A stretch of 64,000 nucleotides of DNA from Deltaproteobacteria bacterium (GTDB taxonomy: Bacteria; Myxococcota_A; UBA796; UBA2385): positions 62,001 through 126,000 of the forward strand of contig JAGYJW010000015.1 in the NCBI GenBank assembly GCA_018401435.1. The letters run 5' to 3'. Positions 27,435-36,170 of the stretch are shown piece after piece. The notes under the pieces were generated by a model. That model worked only from the letters and a program-made list of their open reading frames with translations. It ran no database searches and was not told where the DNA came from. Every line of letters starts with the position of its first letter. The first letter of the stretch is position 1. The position numbers were made by a program, and so were the translations under genes.

Positions 27435-28591
27435 GTGCACCGATTGACCTTGACCGCTGACGCCCTGGGCCCCGTGTCCCGTGGCCACCCCTGGGTCTAT
27501 GCCGATGGGGTCCGCGAGCGGGGCCCCGTGGGCGAGCTGGTGCAGCTGCTCGACGACAAGGGGCGGGTGGCTGCCTTTGGGCTCTGCGACGAGGGGCCCA
27601 TCGCCGTGCGGGTGCTGGGGCGCCACCCCGTGCCCTTGGATCGCCTGCTGGCGGACCGCCTGGAGGCCGCCTTGCGCCTGCGCAAGTCCGTGGTGCCCGC
27701 CCAGACCGACGCCTGGCGCCTGGTCAATGCCGGCGGAGATGGGCTTCCGGGCATCGTGGTGGACCGCTATGGGCCCTTGCTGGTGCTGCGGGTCTACAGC
27801 GCCGGCTGGCTGCCCCACCTGCCGCTGCTCACCCGCGCCCTGGCCGCGCTGGACCTCGCCCCGACGGTGGTGCGCCGCCTGGGCGTGCGCCGGGTGGACG
27901 GGGGGGAGGACGGCCTGGTGACCCTGTCGGGCCCCGACGCCCCGGACTGCCTGGTGGTGCAGGAGTGCGGCCTGCGCTTCCTGGTGCGCCCGGCCGAGGG
28001 CCAGAAGACAGGGCTCTTCCTGGACCAGCGCGAACACCGGCGCTTCGTGGCGGGCCTCGCCCAGGACCGCACCGTGCTCAACCTCTTCGCCTATACCGGC
28101 GGCTTCAGCGTTCACGCCGCCGCCGCCGGCGCCGTCGGGTGCTGACGGTGGACAACAGCGCCCCTGCCCTGGCCGACGCGCGAGAGAACTTCCGCCTCAA
28201 CGGCCTGGACCCTGACCGGCACGGCTTCCTCTGCGTCGATGTCTTCCAGTGGGAGCCCGATGCCAAGGAGGGCGTGGACCTCGTGGTCTGCGACCCGCCC
28301 AGCCTCAGCCACGGCAAGGACTCCGACCGCAACGCCAGCACGGTCTACCGGGACCTGGCCACCCGCACCGGGCGCCTGCTGGAGCCGGGCGGAATCCTGG
28401 CCACGGCCTCCTGCACCGCCCGTCTGAGCTTCGAGCGCTGGGAGCAGTCCGTGCGGGACGGGCTGCGCCGCGCCGGTCGGTGGAGCTGGCTCTGGCGCGC
28501 CGGAGAACCGCCGGACCACCCGGTCTCCATCGAACACGCAGAGGGCAGATACCTGAAGTTCGGTGCCGCCGTTCGCAGGTCAAACGCCTGA
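27435..28591 (+). CDS. rlmI: Class I SAM-dependent rRNA methyltransferase, RlmI-like, one frameshift
   Basis: Predicted 23S rRNA (cytosine-C5) methyltransferase, about 385 residues. An N-terminal PUA-like domain (SRGHPWVYADGV) precedes the Rossmann methyltransferase domain: LVNAGGDGLPGIVVDRYG, QKTGLFLDQREHR, VLNLFAYTGGFSVHAAAAGA and the catalytic segment VDLVVCDPPSLSHGK, with SCTARLS later. The frame breaks at about 28135 just after SVHAAAAGA, where a stop would arise; the next frame continues VLTVDNSAPALADARENF, completing the SAM-binding fold. One indel restores the full protein. A GTG at 27435 preceded by GGAGGGG is the start. RlmI and RlmI-like paralogues are hard to separate by eye. Confidence 0.8.
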
Positions 28592-28605
28592 TTTGGTAAA
28601 ATCAG
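28588..28605. repeat. Perfect hairpin at the rlmI stop codon
   Basis: CTGATTT and AAATCAG are separated by GGTA: a 7-bp stem with a 4-base loop that includes the rlmI TGA. It is unusually A+T-rich for this window. It lacks a G+C stem and T-tract, so an operator or processing signal is as likely as a terminator. Confidence 0.45.
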
Positions 28606-28631
28606 CCGCCAGATGCCCCCTGGGCTGGTGC

Positions 28632-28660
28632 GGGACAGCTTCAGGGTGTTGCGCTATGCT
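28632..28660 (+). promoter_or_regulatory. Possible promoter of the zinc-ribbon gene
   Basis: -35 GGGACA (28632-28637), 17-base spacer, -10 TATGCT (28655-28660), in the 157-base gap between rlmI and the gene starting at 28749. Four of six bases match consensus at each box. Weak but the best candidate in the gap. Confidence 0.3.
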
Positions 28661-28748
28661 GCCGCGGCTTCGCCCGCCCCGTCCGCCCCCCTCGGTTGGT
28701 CCCGGCGGGACGCCTCCGGCTCCACCCATCGACCCTGGCAGAAGATCC

Positions 28749-29533
28749 GTGAGCAGCGACAATTCCTTCCGGATGGAGTGCCCCAAGTGTGCCTCCACCA
28801 ATGTCGACCTTGAAGAGGACCAGCGGGCCTACCTGGGTGGTGGCCGCCACCAGGTCCAGCTCCACTGCTACACCTGTGGTCACATCATCTACGGCGAGAA
28901 ACGCATCCAGGCCGAATGCGACAAGCAGTACGCCGCCTGGGAGCGTGCCGCCAAAGGACAGTGGCGCGGCCGAAAGCACGCCCCCGCCGAGAGCGCCCCT
29001 GCGCCTGCCCGTCCGCCTGCGCCCGCTCCGGCCCCGGCCACCCGCGCCCGCCCACCGGCCGACGACCCGTCAGACGAGGATGAAGACAGCGACGCCAGCG
29101 AAGACGCCAGCGAAGACGCCAGCGAAGACGCCAGCGAGAGACGCCATGGGCGACCCACCTCTGTCATTGGGTCCGGCACCCGTGCTGCTCCTGCTCCAGC
29201 GGCGCGTCCTCCTCCCCCCTCTCCATCTTGCTCTCCTCCTGGGCATTGTCGTCCCCAGGAGGGGCCACCGCAGTCGCCGCTGACGACGACGACGACGACG
29301 ACGACCAGTCCGATGTGGCCCCCGGACGCGCGACGGGCACCATCGACCCCGAGACCGGGCTCGAGATCGTCGTGCCCTCCTTCGACGCCCCCCTCGACAA
29401 GAAGGGACGCCCGCTGCTGGCTTGCACCTGGCCGCCCTGCGCCCGCTACGCCCGGCCCAATTCCAAGTACTGCTCGCGCAACTGCTCGAACAAGAACGCG
29501 CGGGCGCGCTACGCCCGCCGCAAGGACGGTTGA
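28749..29533 (+). CDS. Two-ended zinc-binding protein with acidic repeat linker, frameshifted
   Basis: About 260 residues. The GTG start gives an N-terminal zinc ribbon: MECPKCASTNVDLEE and, 30 residues on, HCYTCGHIIYG, two CxxC knuckles. A Pro/Ala linker, an acidic run with four DASE units and a second acidic run (DDDDDDDD at about 29285) follow. The C-terminus has a second cysteine cluster, CTWPPCARYA and KYCSRNCSNKNAR, of CGNR-like zinc-finger form. The first part reads in one frame to about 29150 and the last from about 29230 in another, so at least one indel lies between; two separate genes cannot be fully excluded. Probably nucleic-acid binding; no function is known. Confidence 0.55.
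29091..29138 (+). repeat. Four tandem 12-base units GACGCCAGCGAA
   Basis: Near-exact repeat encoding Asp-Ala-Ser-Glu four times in the acidic linker of the zinc protein; the last unit ends GAG. The reading frame is lost shortly downstream. Confidence 0.8.
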
Positions 29534-29951
29534 CCCCCTGTCGCCGCCCCTCGCCCAAAGGCGCGCCCCCTGGGGCCGCGCCCCGGCAGCGCGTTGACGC
29601 AGGCCTGCGGACGTGGCATGAAGCCCCTGCTCGGGCGCTTCCCACCGGACGCGCCACTCCCCGCTTTCTATTCTTCGCCGCGCCCCTTGGCGCCGCCTGG
29701 GGCCGGCCGCTGGCCCCCCATCCCCTTCTCGCGCCTCTTCCTGCAGTCGGCGACCCCCGGCTCAGGACCCGCTTCTGTGCACGACGGCCCCACCTGCTGA
29801 TGCACTCCTCCTTTCCACCCCTATCGGCTGCAGGTCGCCCCATGCGCGGGTGTGCCGCGCCGTGCAACACCACAGGCCCCCTGCTCCCCGCAGGGCGGGC
29901 CGTGGCGCACTGCCCGCGCGGCAGCGACCTGCCGGCCACACGGAGAACACC
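29534..29951. other. 418-base gap without a convincing gene
   Basis: Lies between the zinc protein and RNase G genes. It is G+C-rich, contains only short open frames of poor composition and no strong terminator. TTGACG-N17-CATGAA at 29594-29622 has a good -35 but only a three-of-six -10, so at most a weak promoter for the RNase G gene. Confidence 0.5.
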
Positions 29952-31469
29952 GTGGGTCACGAGATCATCGTCAATAAGACCGGGAGGGAGACCCGGGTCG
30001 CCCTGATCGAGAACGGCCGTCTGGCCGAGCTTCATGTAGACCGTGGAGACAAGCGCAGTCATGTCGGGAATGTCTACCTGGGCCGTGTGGTCCGGGTGCT
30101 GCCCGGCATGCAGGCGGCCTTTGTCGACATCGGCTTGGAGCGGGCGGCCTTCCTCTATGCCGGCGACATCTACCCCGAATTCGTCGAGAACGCGGGCGAG
30201 GAGGGCATCGACGACCCAGAGGCCACGGTGGCCGAGGCCACGCCTCGGTCCAAGGCCCGGGCCGGTCAGCCCCCCATCCAGGACCTGATCAAGGAGGGCC
30301 AGGAGGTCCTGGTGCAGATCGCCAAGGACCCGCTGGGCACCAAGGGCGCGCGCATCACCACCCACATCACCCTGCCGGGCCGCTACATGGTCTTCATGCC
30401 CACCGTGGACCATGTGGGCATCTCCCGGCGCATCGACAAGGACAAGGAGCGCCGCAAGCTGCGCGACTTCGTCGAGAAGCACCGCCCCCCCGGCTGCGGC
30501 TTCATCGTGCGCACCGTCTCCGACGGCCAGCCCATGAGCGCGCTCAAGCAAGACATCGACTACCTGTCGGCCACCTGGGCGCGCATCCAGGACGGGCAGA
30601 CCAAGGCCAAGGCGCCGGCCTGCATCCACGCCGACCACGGCCTGGTGCTGCGGGTGGTGCGGGACGCCTTCAACGACAGCGTGGACCGCATGGTGCTCGA
30701 CGACCGCGACGCCTTCGCCGAGGTCCAGGCCTTCATGTCGGACTTCATGCCCCAGGCCAAGGACCGGGTGCAGCTCTACCGCGGTGCGGACCCCATCTTC
30801 GACACCTTCGGCGTCGAGGTGGACATCACCCGCAGCCTGGGCCGCAAGGTCTGGCTGAAGAGCGGCGGCTACCTGATCATCGACCAGACCGAGGCCCTGA
30901 CGGCCATCGACGTCAACTCGGGCAAGTTCGTCGGCAGCAGCTCCTTGGAAGACACCACCCTGCAGATCAACCTCGAAGCTGTCACCGAGATCATCTACCA
31001 GCTCCGCCTGCGCAACATCGGCGGCATCATCGTGCTGGACCTCATTGACATGGAGAAGGCCGCCAACCGCGAGCGGGTCTACCGGGCGGTCGAAGACGAG
31101 TGCAAGAAGGACCGCGCCCGCACCAATGTGCTCAAGATCAGCGAGCTGGGGCTGGTCGAGATGACCCGCAAGCGCACCCAGGACGACCTGGTGCGCTCCA
31201 TCTCGGAGCCCTGCCACTACTGTGAAGGCCGGGGCTACACCCGCAGCCGCACCACCGTGGTCTACGACATCCTGCGCGAGATCCTGCGCGAGTCCAACCG
31301 CGGCCGCCAGCCCACCATCTTCGTCAACGCCCACCCCCTGGTGGCCGACCTGATGTATGGCGATGAGCTGCCCAGCGTCGAGGCCCTCGAAGCGCGCCTC
31401 AGCCGCCGCGTGGTGGTGCGGGCCATGGGCCACTACCACCTTGAACGCTTCGAGGTCTACTCTCGCTGA
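29952..31469 (+). CDS. rng: Ribonuclease G/E family endoribonuclease
   Basis: 505 residues, RNase G-like: it has the catalytic core without the long RNase E C-terminal scaffold. The N-terminal S1 domain (VGNVYLGRVVRVLPGMQAAF) carries a roughly 35-residue charged insertion before KEGQEVLVQI. The DNase I-like catalytic region contains the metal-binding Asp segments TAIDVNSGKFVG and GGIIVLDLIDME. The Zn-link cysteines that join subunits are in EPCHYCEGRGY. It cleaves 5'-monophosphorylated single-stranded RNA for rRNA maturation and mRNA decay. Start at the GTG at 29952 (VGHEIIVNKTGRETRVAL), matching the family N-terminus. It is followed after 51 bases by recD2. Confidence 0.92.
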   Translation: MGHEIIVNKTGRETRVALIENGRLAELHVDRGDKRSHVGNVYLGRVVRVLPGMQAAFVDIGLERAAFLYAGDIYPEFVENAGEEGIDDPEATVAEATPRSKARAGQPPIQDLIKEGQEVLVQIAKDPLGTKGARITTHITLPGRYMVFMPTVDHVGISRRIDKDKERRKLRDFVEKHRPPGCGFIVRTVSDGQPMSALKQDIDYLSATWARIQDGQTKAKAPACIHADHGLVLRVVRDAFNDSVDRMVLDDRDAFAEVQAFMSDFMPQAKDRVQLYRGADPIFDTFGVEVDITRSLGRKVWLKSGGYLIIDQTEALTAIDVNSGKFVGSSSLEDTTLQINLEAVTEIIYQLRLRNIGGIIVLDLIDMEKAANRERVYRAVEDECKKDRARTNVLKISELGLVEMTRKRTQDDLVRSISEPCHYCEGRGYTRSRTTVVYDILREILRESNRGRQPTIFVNAHPLVADLMYGDELPSVEALEARLSRRVVVRAMGHYHLERFEVYSR

Positions 31470-31520
31470 GGGCGGCCGCGGCCCCCGCCCCGCGGGGGTC
31501 GGCGCGCCCGTTGGAGGCCC

Positions 31521-33701
31521 ATGTCCGCCTATGACGAGCGCTTCGAAGGGGAGCTGGTCGGCTTCACCTTCCAGGCGCCCGACGGCGGCTTTGGCGTGGC
31601 GCGGGTGCGCGGCACCGACGGGCGCGAGGTGCTGGCGGTCGGCCCCATCGCCCATGTGACCGCCGGCCAGCACATCGTATTGGGCGGACGCTGGGCCGAA
31701 CACGCCACCTTTGGCCGGCAATTCAAGGCAGACCGGGTGCTGATCGAGGACCCCCGCACGATGAGCGGCCTCGAGCGCTACCTCGCCAGCGGCGCGGTCA
31801 AGGGCCTGGGCCCCACCTTTGCCCGGCGGGTGGTGGAGCACTTCGGGCTGGACACCCTGGCCATCATCGAAAACCAGCCCGAGCGCTTGATGGAGGTGCC
31901 CGGCATCGGCGAGAAGCGGGTGGAGCAGATCGTCGCCCACTGGGAGCGAGACCGCGCCAACCGCGAGGTACAAGCTGCGCTTCGGGGCCATGGCATCGGC
32001 CAGGCCCTGGCCAACCGCATCGTCGAGACCTATGGCAAGGACTCCTTGGCCGTGCTCAGCCGCGAGCCCTACCGCCTGGCCGCGGAGGTGCGCGGGGTGG
32101 GCTTTCGCACCGCCGACCGCATCGCCCTGGAGATGGGCATCAGCAAGGAGGATCCGGCCCGGGCCGAAGCCGCGGCCACCCACCTGCTTCGTGAGGCCGA
32201 GAACCAGGGCCACTGCTTTGTTCCTGAGGATGAGCTGACCCGCCGTTGCGCGGCCCTGGACATCCCCGCCGACGGCGCGGTGGCCGCCCTGGACCGCCTG
32301 CAGCTGCAAGGCCGCATCGCCCGCCCCGGGGTGCCGTCGGCATCGGGGCGGCCGGTCTACCTGCCCGAGCTGGAGCGCGCCGAGGCCTTTGTCGCCGAGC
32401 GCCTCGCCGAGCTGACCGGGGCCCGCCCCACGCGACGCCCCCCCGACATCGCCGCGGCCGAGACCCGCATGGACCTCAGCCTGAATGGCGACCAGCGCCG
32501 GGCCGTGGGCACGGCGCTGTCCGGCGGGGTCACCGTGGTCACTGGCGGTCCGGGCACCGGCAAGACCACCATCGTCCGGGTGCTGCTCTCCCGCCGCCAA
32601 CAGCCAGCAGAGCGGTGGCTGCCATGCGCCCCCACCGGCCGAGCCGCCCGCCGCCTGGCCAGGACCACCGGCCGCGAGGCCAAGACCATCCACCGGCTGC
32701 TGGAGTTCAGCGCCCCGCACCGCCGGCTTCACCCGGGGCCCGCTGATGCCCCTGGAGGCCGACGGCGTGCTGGTGGACGAGGCCAGCATGGTGGACCTGC
32801 GCCTGATGGCCAGCCTGCTGGCCGCCCTGCCCGATGGCTGCCGCCTGGTGCTGGTGGGCGACGCCGATCAGCTGCCCAGCGTGGGCGCGGGCCGGGTGCT
32901 GGGGGAGCTGGTGCAGAGCGGTGCGGTGCCCGTGGCCACCCTGTCCGAGGTCTACCGCCAGGCCGCCGGGTCGGGCATCGTGCGCAACGCATGGCGCGTG
33001 AATGGGGGCGAGCTGCCCATCAGCGGCGAGCTGGAGCCCTCGGTGGACGGCCGCAAGCCCGACCTCTTCGTCATCGAGCGAGAGGATGTGCTGGGCGCCC
33101 AGGCCACCGCCCTCGAGATCCTCACCCGGCGGGTGGAGCGCCTGGGACTCGACCCCCGCACCGATGTCCAGGTGCTCACGCCCATGCACGCCGGGCCCCT
33201 GGGCACCGTGGCCATGAACGAGCGGCTGCAGGCCCTGCTCAACCCCAGCGACCAGGTGCTGGTGCGCGGCCAGCGGCGCTTCTCGCCCGGCGACCGCGTC
33301 ATCCAGGTGCGCAACGACTATGACAACGACATCTTCAACGGCGATGTCGGGCGGGTGCTGGAGGTCGTGGGCGGCGCCTTGCGGGTGGACTTCGAAGGCC
33401 GCGAGGTGCTGGTCCAGGGGGACAGCCTGGGCGATCTGGAGCTGGCCTGGGCCATCTCCATCCCACTGGAAACCAGGGCAGAGTACCACCAACGTCCATC
33501 GATGCTGCTTTACACACCCGCAGCCACCGCATGATGTTGCGGCGCAACCTGCTCTATACGGCGATGACCCGCGCGCGCCGCTTCTGCTGCATCGTGGCCG
33601 ACCCCTGGGCGCTGAAGACGGCGGTGGAGACGCGGGGCGGCGACAGGCGGTGGGCGCGCCTGGGCGAGCGTCTCGCACGGCGGCCGCAGGGGGATGCCTG
33701 A
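31521..33701 (+). CDS. recD2: RecD2-type DNA helicase, at least two frameshifts
   Basis: ATP-dependent 5'-3' helicase of the RecD2 family (RecD without RecBC), about 726 residues, normal length. The N-terminal region holds paired helix-hairpin-helix motifs (VKGLGPTFARRVVEHFG, VPGIGEKRVEQIVAHW). Helicase motifs are Walker A GGPGTGKTT, Walker B GVLVDEASMVDLR, and RNLLYTAMTRARR near the end. Near 32720 one extra C in a CCCC run shifts the frame (reading should be ...SARTAGFTRGPL). Between 33465 and 33525, where the conserved HKSQGSEY motif should be, the sequence is disturbed by several small differences, then the original frame returns to the stop at 33701. GGAGG lies before the ATG. Confidence 0.82.
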
Positions 33702-33717
33702 GCCGGACAACTGGCAG

Positions 33718-33747
33718 GTGACAGGCCCCCGGGCCGCCCGCTAAAGT
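33718..33747 (+). promoter_or_regulatory. Promoter-like sequence after recD2
   Basis: -35 GTGACA (33718-33723), 18-base spacer, -10 TAAAGT (33742-33747). It stands in front of the disordered region at 33.75-34.57 kb and supports the idea that a real transcript begins there. Confidence 0.35.
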
Positions 33748-34570
33748 GAAGGAACGCGGAGCCACCCGCTGGCGCAACGGGCCGCATAATACCTGTCTGG
33801 CTGCTCCTGGTGGAGCAGGTGCGCAGCCGCCTGGACCGCCTGCCGCCCGGGGACGACGGGGAGCCAGCGCCTGGCCGCGGGCCTGGGCATGCAGGTCAGA
33901 GGCCACCACCCTGAGCGCCGTGGTCGCCTGGCAGCCGAGGGGTCGAACGTGGGCCCGCCAGATCGACGCCCAGCCGTGAGCGGCGCTGCGCGCAACAGCC
34001 CGGGCCCGGCGCGCCCGCCGCCAGTGGAAGGCCCATCCAGATCAGCCTACGGGGCGCTGCGCCGCCTGCCCCGCTTTGGCCCTGCAGCAATCATGGACTG
34101 ATGCAGCAGCCCTGTAATCCGGCAGCGGCCTGTCCTCAACACCAACAGCGCTGAAGACGCCGCCATGGCCGAAGCTGCTCAGACGCTACCGCCTGGATGT
34201 GGACGCCGCCCATACAAGCCCACGAGCAGGTGCGCAGCCTGGACCAGACTGCGCCTGCCCCCCGCTGCCGCCTTCGCCTTGCGCGAGGCCTTCACGGACG
34301 CCGTTCCCGCCGCCCCGCGCCTGCGCCCTACTGCAGGTGGCCGGCCGCGCAACCGGCGAGCTGACCGACCGCTACCGCCACCTCTGCAATGTGGGCGTCT
34401 ACCGCGACAACCTGCAGGCCCTGGCCGGTCGCATCGACCCCAGCCTCGCCGGCGGCAAGCAGGCCCCCCAGCCCCTGCCCGACCTGGCGCCGGATCAGCT
34501 GCGGGTCCTTGCGCGCCGGGTGCTGCCCCGTCCCCTGCGAAAGCGGGTCCTGGCCTGGATCCTTCAGTGA
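33746..34570 (+). pseudogene. Unrecognised, frame-disrupted gene remnant
   Basis: No frame is open throughout these 825 bases, yet protein-like pieces appear in different frames: RPVLNTNSAEDAAMAEA near 34140, LLRRYRLDVDAA near 34190, and a clean final stretch from about 34330 (GELTDRYRHLCNVGVYRDNL) to LRKRVLAWILQ with a stop at 34570. Together they suggest one coding region of roughly 270 residues with several indels, by decay or by sequence error. It precedes an XRE-type regulator by 33 bases, an arrangement seen in some toxin-antitoxin pairs, but nothing in the residues identifies a toxin. No transposase or phage gene is recognisable. Confidence 0.35.
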
Positions 34571-34591
34571 GCACGCCCCTGCCCTCTCCCC

Positions 34592-34597
34592 TAGAGT
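34592..34597 (+). promoter_or_regulatory. -10 element TAGAGT for a possibly leaderless transcript
   Basis: The hexamer ends 6 bases before the ATG at 34604, so a normal start-site distance would place transcription at the A of the start codon. No good -35 and no Shine-Dalgarno sequence are seen between it and the ATG. Confidence 0.35.
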
Positions 34598-34603
34598 TGC
34601 CCC

Positions 34604-35143
34604 ATGGACCTTGAATCCTTCGGCTCCACCCTCCGCCTTCGCCGACAAGAGCTGGACAAGACCCTGGCCGATGTGGGCCGCTCGGCGGGCTGCACCCGGC
34701 AGAATGTGCACAAGGTCGAGCGCGCCCTGTCCAACCCCACCATCCAGACCCTCGAGCGCATCGCCGACGCCCTGGATCTGCGGCTGGAGCTGTCCCTGGT
34801 GGAGAAGGACACCCCGCCCTGGCCCGCGGGGGACCCCGACAGCCTGGAGCGGGCCGTGATCGAGTCCCAGCTGCTGCGCCTGGCCCGCCTGGCGCCCAGC
34901 CATCGCCTGGACGAGCTGTCCCAGGCGCTGAGCAGCCTGGAGGCGCGCATCATCCCCGCGACGGTGCTCGAAGAGCGCGCCCGCAGCGAGCAGCTCGCCG
35001 AGCTGCTGGTGGAGGCCGGCATCGAGCCGGGCCTGGCCCTGGACCTCGCCCGGCAGGAGGCCGACAAGCCCGCAGACTGGGAGGCCCACCCCGATCGCTT
35101 CGCCGCGCTCTTTGACCGGGCCCGCGGGCGCATGGCCAACTGA
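34604..35143 (+). CDS. XRE-family helix-turn-helix regulator with helical C-terminal domain
   Basis: 179 residues. The N-terminal 65 residues form a Cro/C1-type HTH ([56 protein letters not shown]). The rest is Leu/Ala/Glu/Arg-rich and helical ([20 protein letters not shown]), with a possible oligomerisation or partner-binding role. It may regulate itself and the disrupted upstream gene, from which it is separated by 33 bases. The pirin gene begins 22 bases downstream. No antitoxin-specific motif is evident. Confidence 0.8.
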   Translation: MDLESFGSTLRLRRQELDKTLADVGRSAGCTRQNVHKVERALSNPTIQTLERIADALDLRLELSLVEKDTPPWPAGDPDSLERAVIESQLLRLARLAPSHRLDELSQALSSLEARIIPATVLEERARSEQLAELLVEAGIEPGLALDLARQEADKPADWEAHPDRFAALFDRARGRMAN

Positions 35144-35165
35144 CGCCTCGCCCTGGATCTGCACC

Positions 35166-36170
35166 ATGACTCCATTTTCGGTGATCGTTCCACCAAGGGG
35201 CCTGGTGCTGGGCGGCCTGCCCATCCTCCGCCTGCTGCCCTGGGCCCGCCAGCGGGCGGTGGGCCCCTTCGTCTTCCTGGACCATGTCGGTCCGGCCCCG
35301 CTGCCCCCCGGCGGGCTGGATGTGGGCCCGCACCCCCACATCGGCCTGGCCACCCTCACCTGGCTCTACGAGGGCGCGATTGAACACCGCGACTCGGTGG
35401 GCAGCCGCTGCATCGTGCAGCCCGGCGCCGTGAATTGGATGACGGCTGGCCGCGGCATCACCCACAGCGAGCGCGCAGCCCCGAAGGCGCCGGCGGGGGC
35501 GGCTTCACGCCATCCAGGTCTGGGTGGCCCTGCCCCAGGCTCAGGCCGAGAGGGCCCCCAGCTTCGCCCACCACCCCGCCCACAGCCTCCCGCAGCTGGC
35601 GCGAGGCGGCCTGGCAGTCACGGTCCTGGCCGGCGAGGTGCTGGGCGCCCGAAGCCCGGTGGACTTTCCGGGGGAGATCTGGATGGCCGCGGTGCAAGCG
35701 GGTCCGGCCACCGGTGGCGAGCTGGAGCTGGACACGAAGGTGGCCGAGCGCGGCGTCTATGCGGTCAGCGACGGCGTCTTCGTCAATGGCGCGCCCTTGC
35801 CCGCCCAAGCGCTGGGCGTGCTGCAACCCGGTCCAGCGCGGCTGAGGCTGGCGGCCGGGGCCCGCGCCTTGCTGGTGGGCGGCGACCCGCTGGATGGCCC
35901 CGCCTGCTGCGCTGGAATTTCGTGGCCAGCAGCCGGCAGCGCTCTGGATCAGGCCGAGGCCGACTGGCGGGCATCGCTGGCCGCCGGCTTCCAGGACAGC
36001 GCGTCTTTGCCGCCCCCGACGAGACGGAGGGCCTGCCTACGCCTGAGGCGGCGGCTCAGCCGGCAAGGGCTGTCGCCAGCCGCAGCCCTGTCGCCAGCGG
36101 CTGCACCCGAATGCGTGGTGCCCCCGCAGGATGCGGCCCTGGCCGCATTGAGGACAAGGTTGTCCAGTGA
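35166..36170 (+). CDS. Pirin family protein (cupin), frameshifted
   Basis: Bicupin of the pirin family; members act as quercetinases or as redox-sensing transcription partners, role here unknown. The N-terminal cupin is canonical: [57 protein letters not shown], with the metal-binding His residues of HPHIG and the later His. The frame breaks at about 35485 and continues in the next frame with [20 protein letters not shown] and a second cupin ([17 protein letters not shown]). It breaks again near 35910, after which the first frame gives [10 protein letters not shown] and [16 protein letters not shown]. The true stop is uncertain; the frame is open to 36170, past the expected pirin length (about 290), and overlaps the topB end. 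Confidence 0.75.
   Translation: MTPFSVIVPPRGLVLGGLPILRLLPWARQRAVGPFVFLDHVGPAPLPPGGLDVGPHPHIGLATLTWLYEGAIEHRDSVGSRCIVQPGAVNWMTAGRGITHSERAAPKAPAGAASRHPGLGGPAPGSGREGPQLRPPPRPQPPAAGARRPGSHGPGRRGAGRPKPGGLSGGDLDGRGASGSGHRWRAGAGHEGGRARRLCGQRRRLRQWRALARPSAGRAATRSSAAEAGGRGPRLAGGRRPAGWPRLLRWNFVASSRQRSGSGRGRLAGIAGRRLPGQRVFAAPDETEGLPTPEAAAQPARAVASRSPVASGCTRMRGAPAGCGPGRIEDKVVQ

Noticed and set aside
27965..28591. A separate short methyltransferase gene after a truncated one
   Set aside because: The two pieces are the N- and C-terminal parts of one RlmI-like enzyme interrupted inside its SAM-binding strand; a single indel joins them.
29594..29622. TTGACG-N17-CATGAA promoter before the RNase G gene
   Set aside because: The -35 is good, but the -10 matches only three of six bases and lies 330 bases upstream; kept only as a remark in the gap entry.
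29070..32789. Open frame of about 1,240 codons on the minus strand
   Set aside because: Antisense to RNase G and RecD2; no motif or normal composition.
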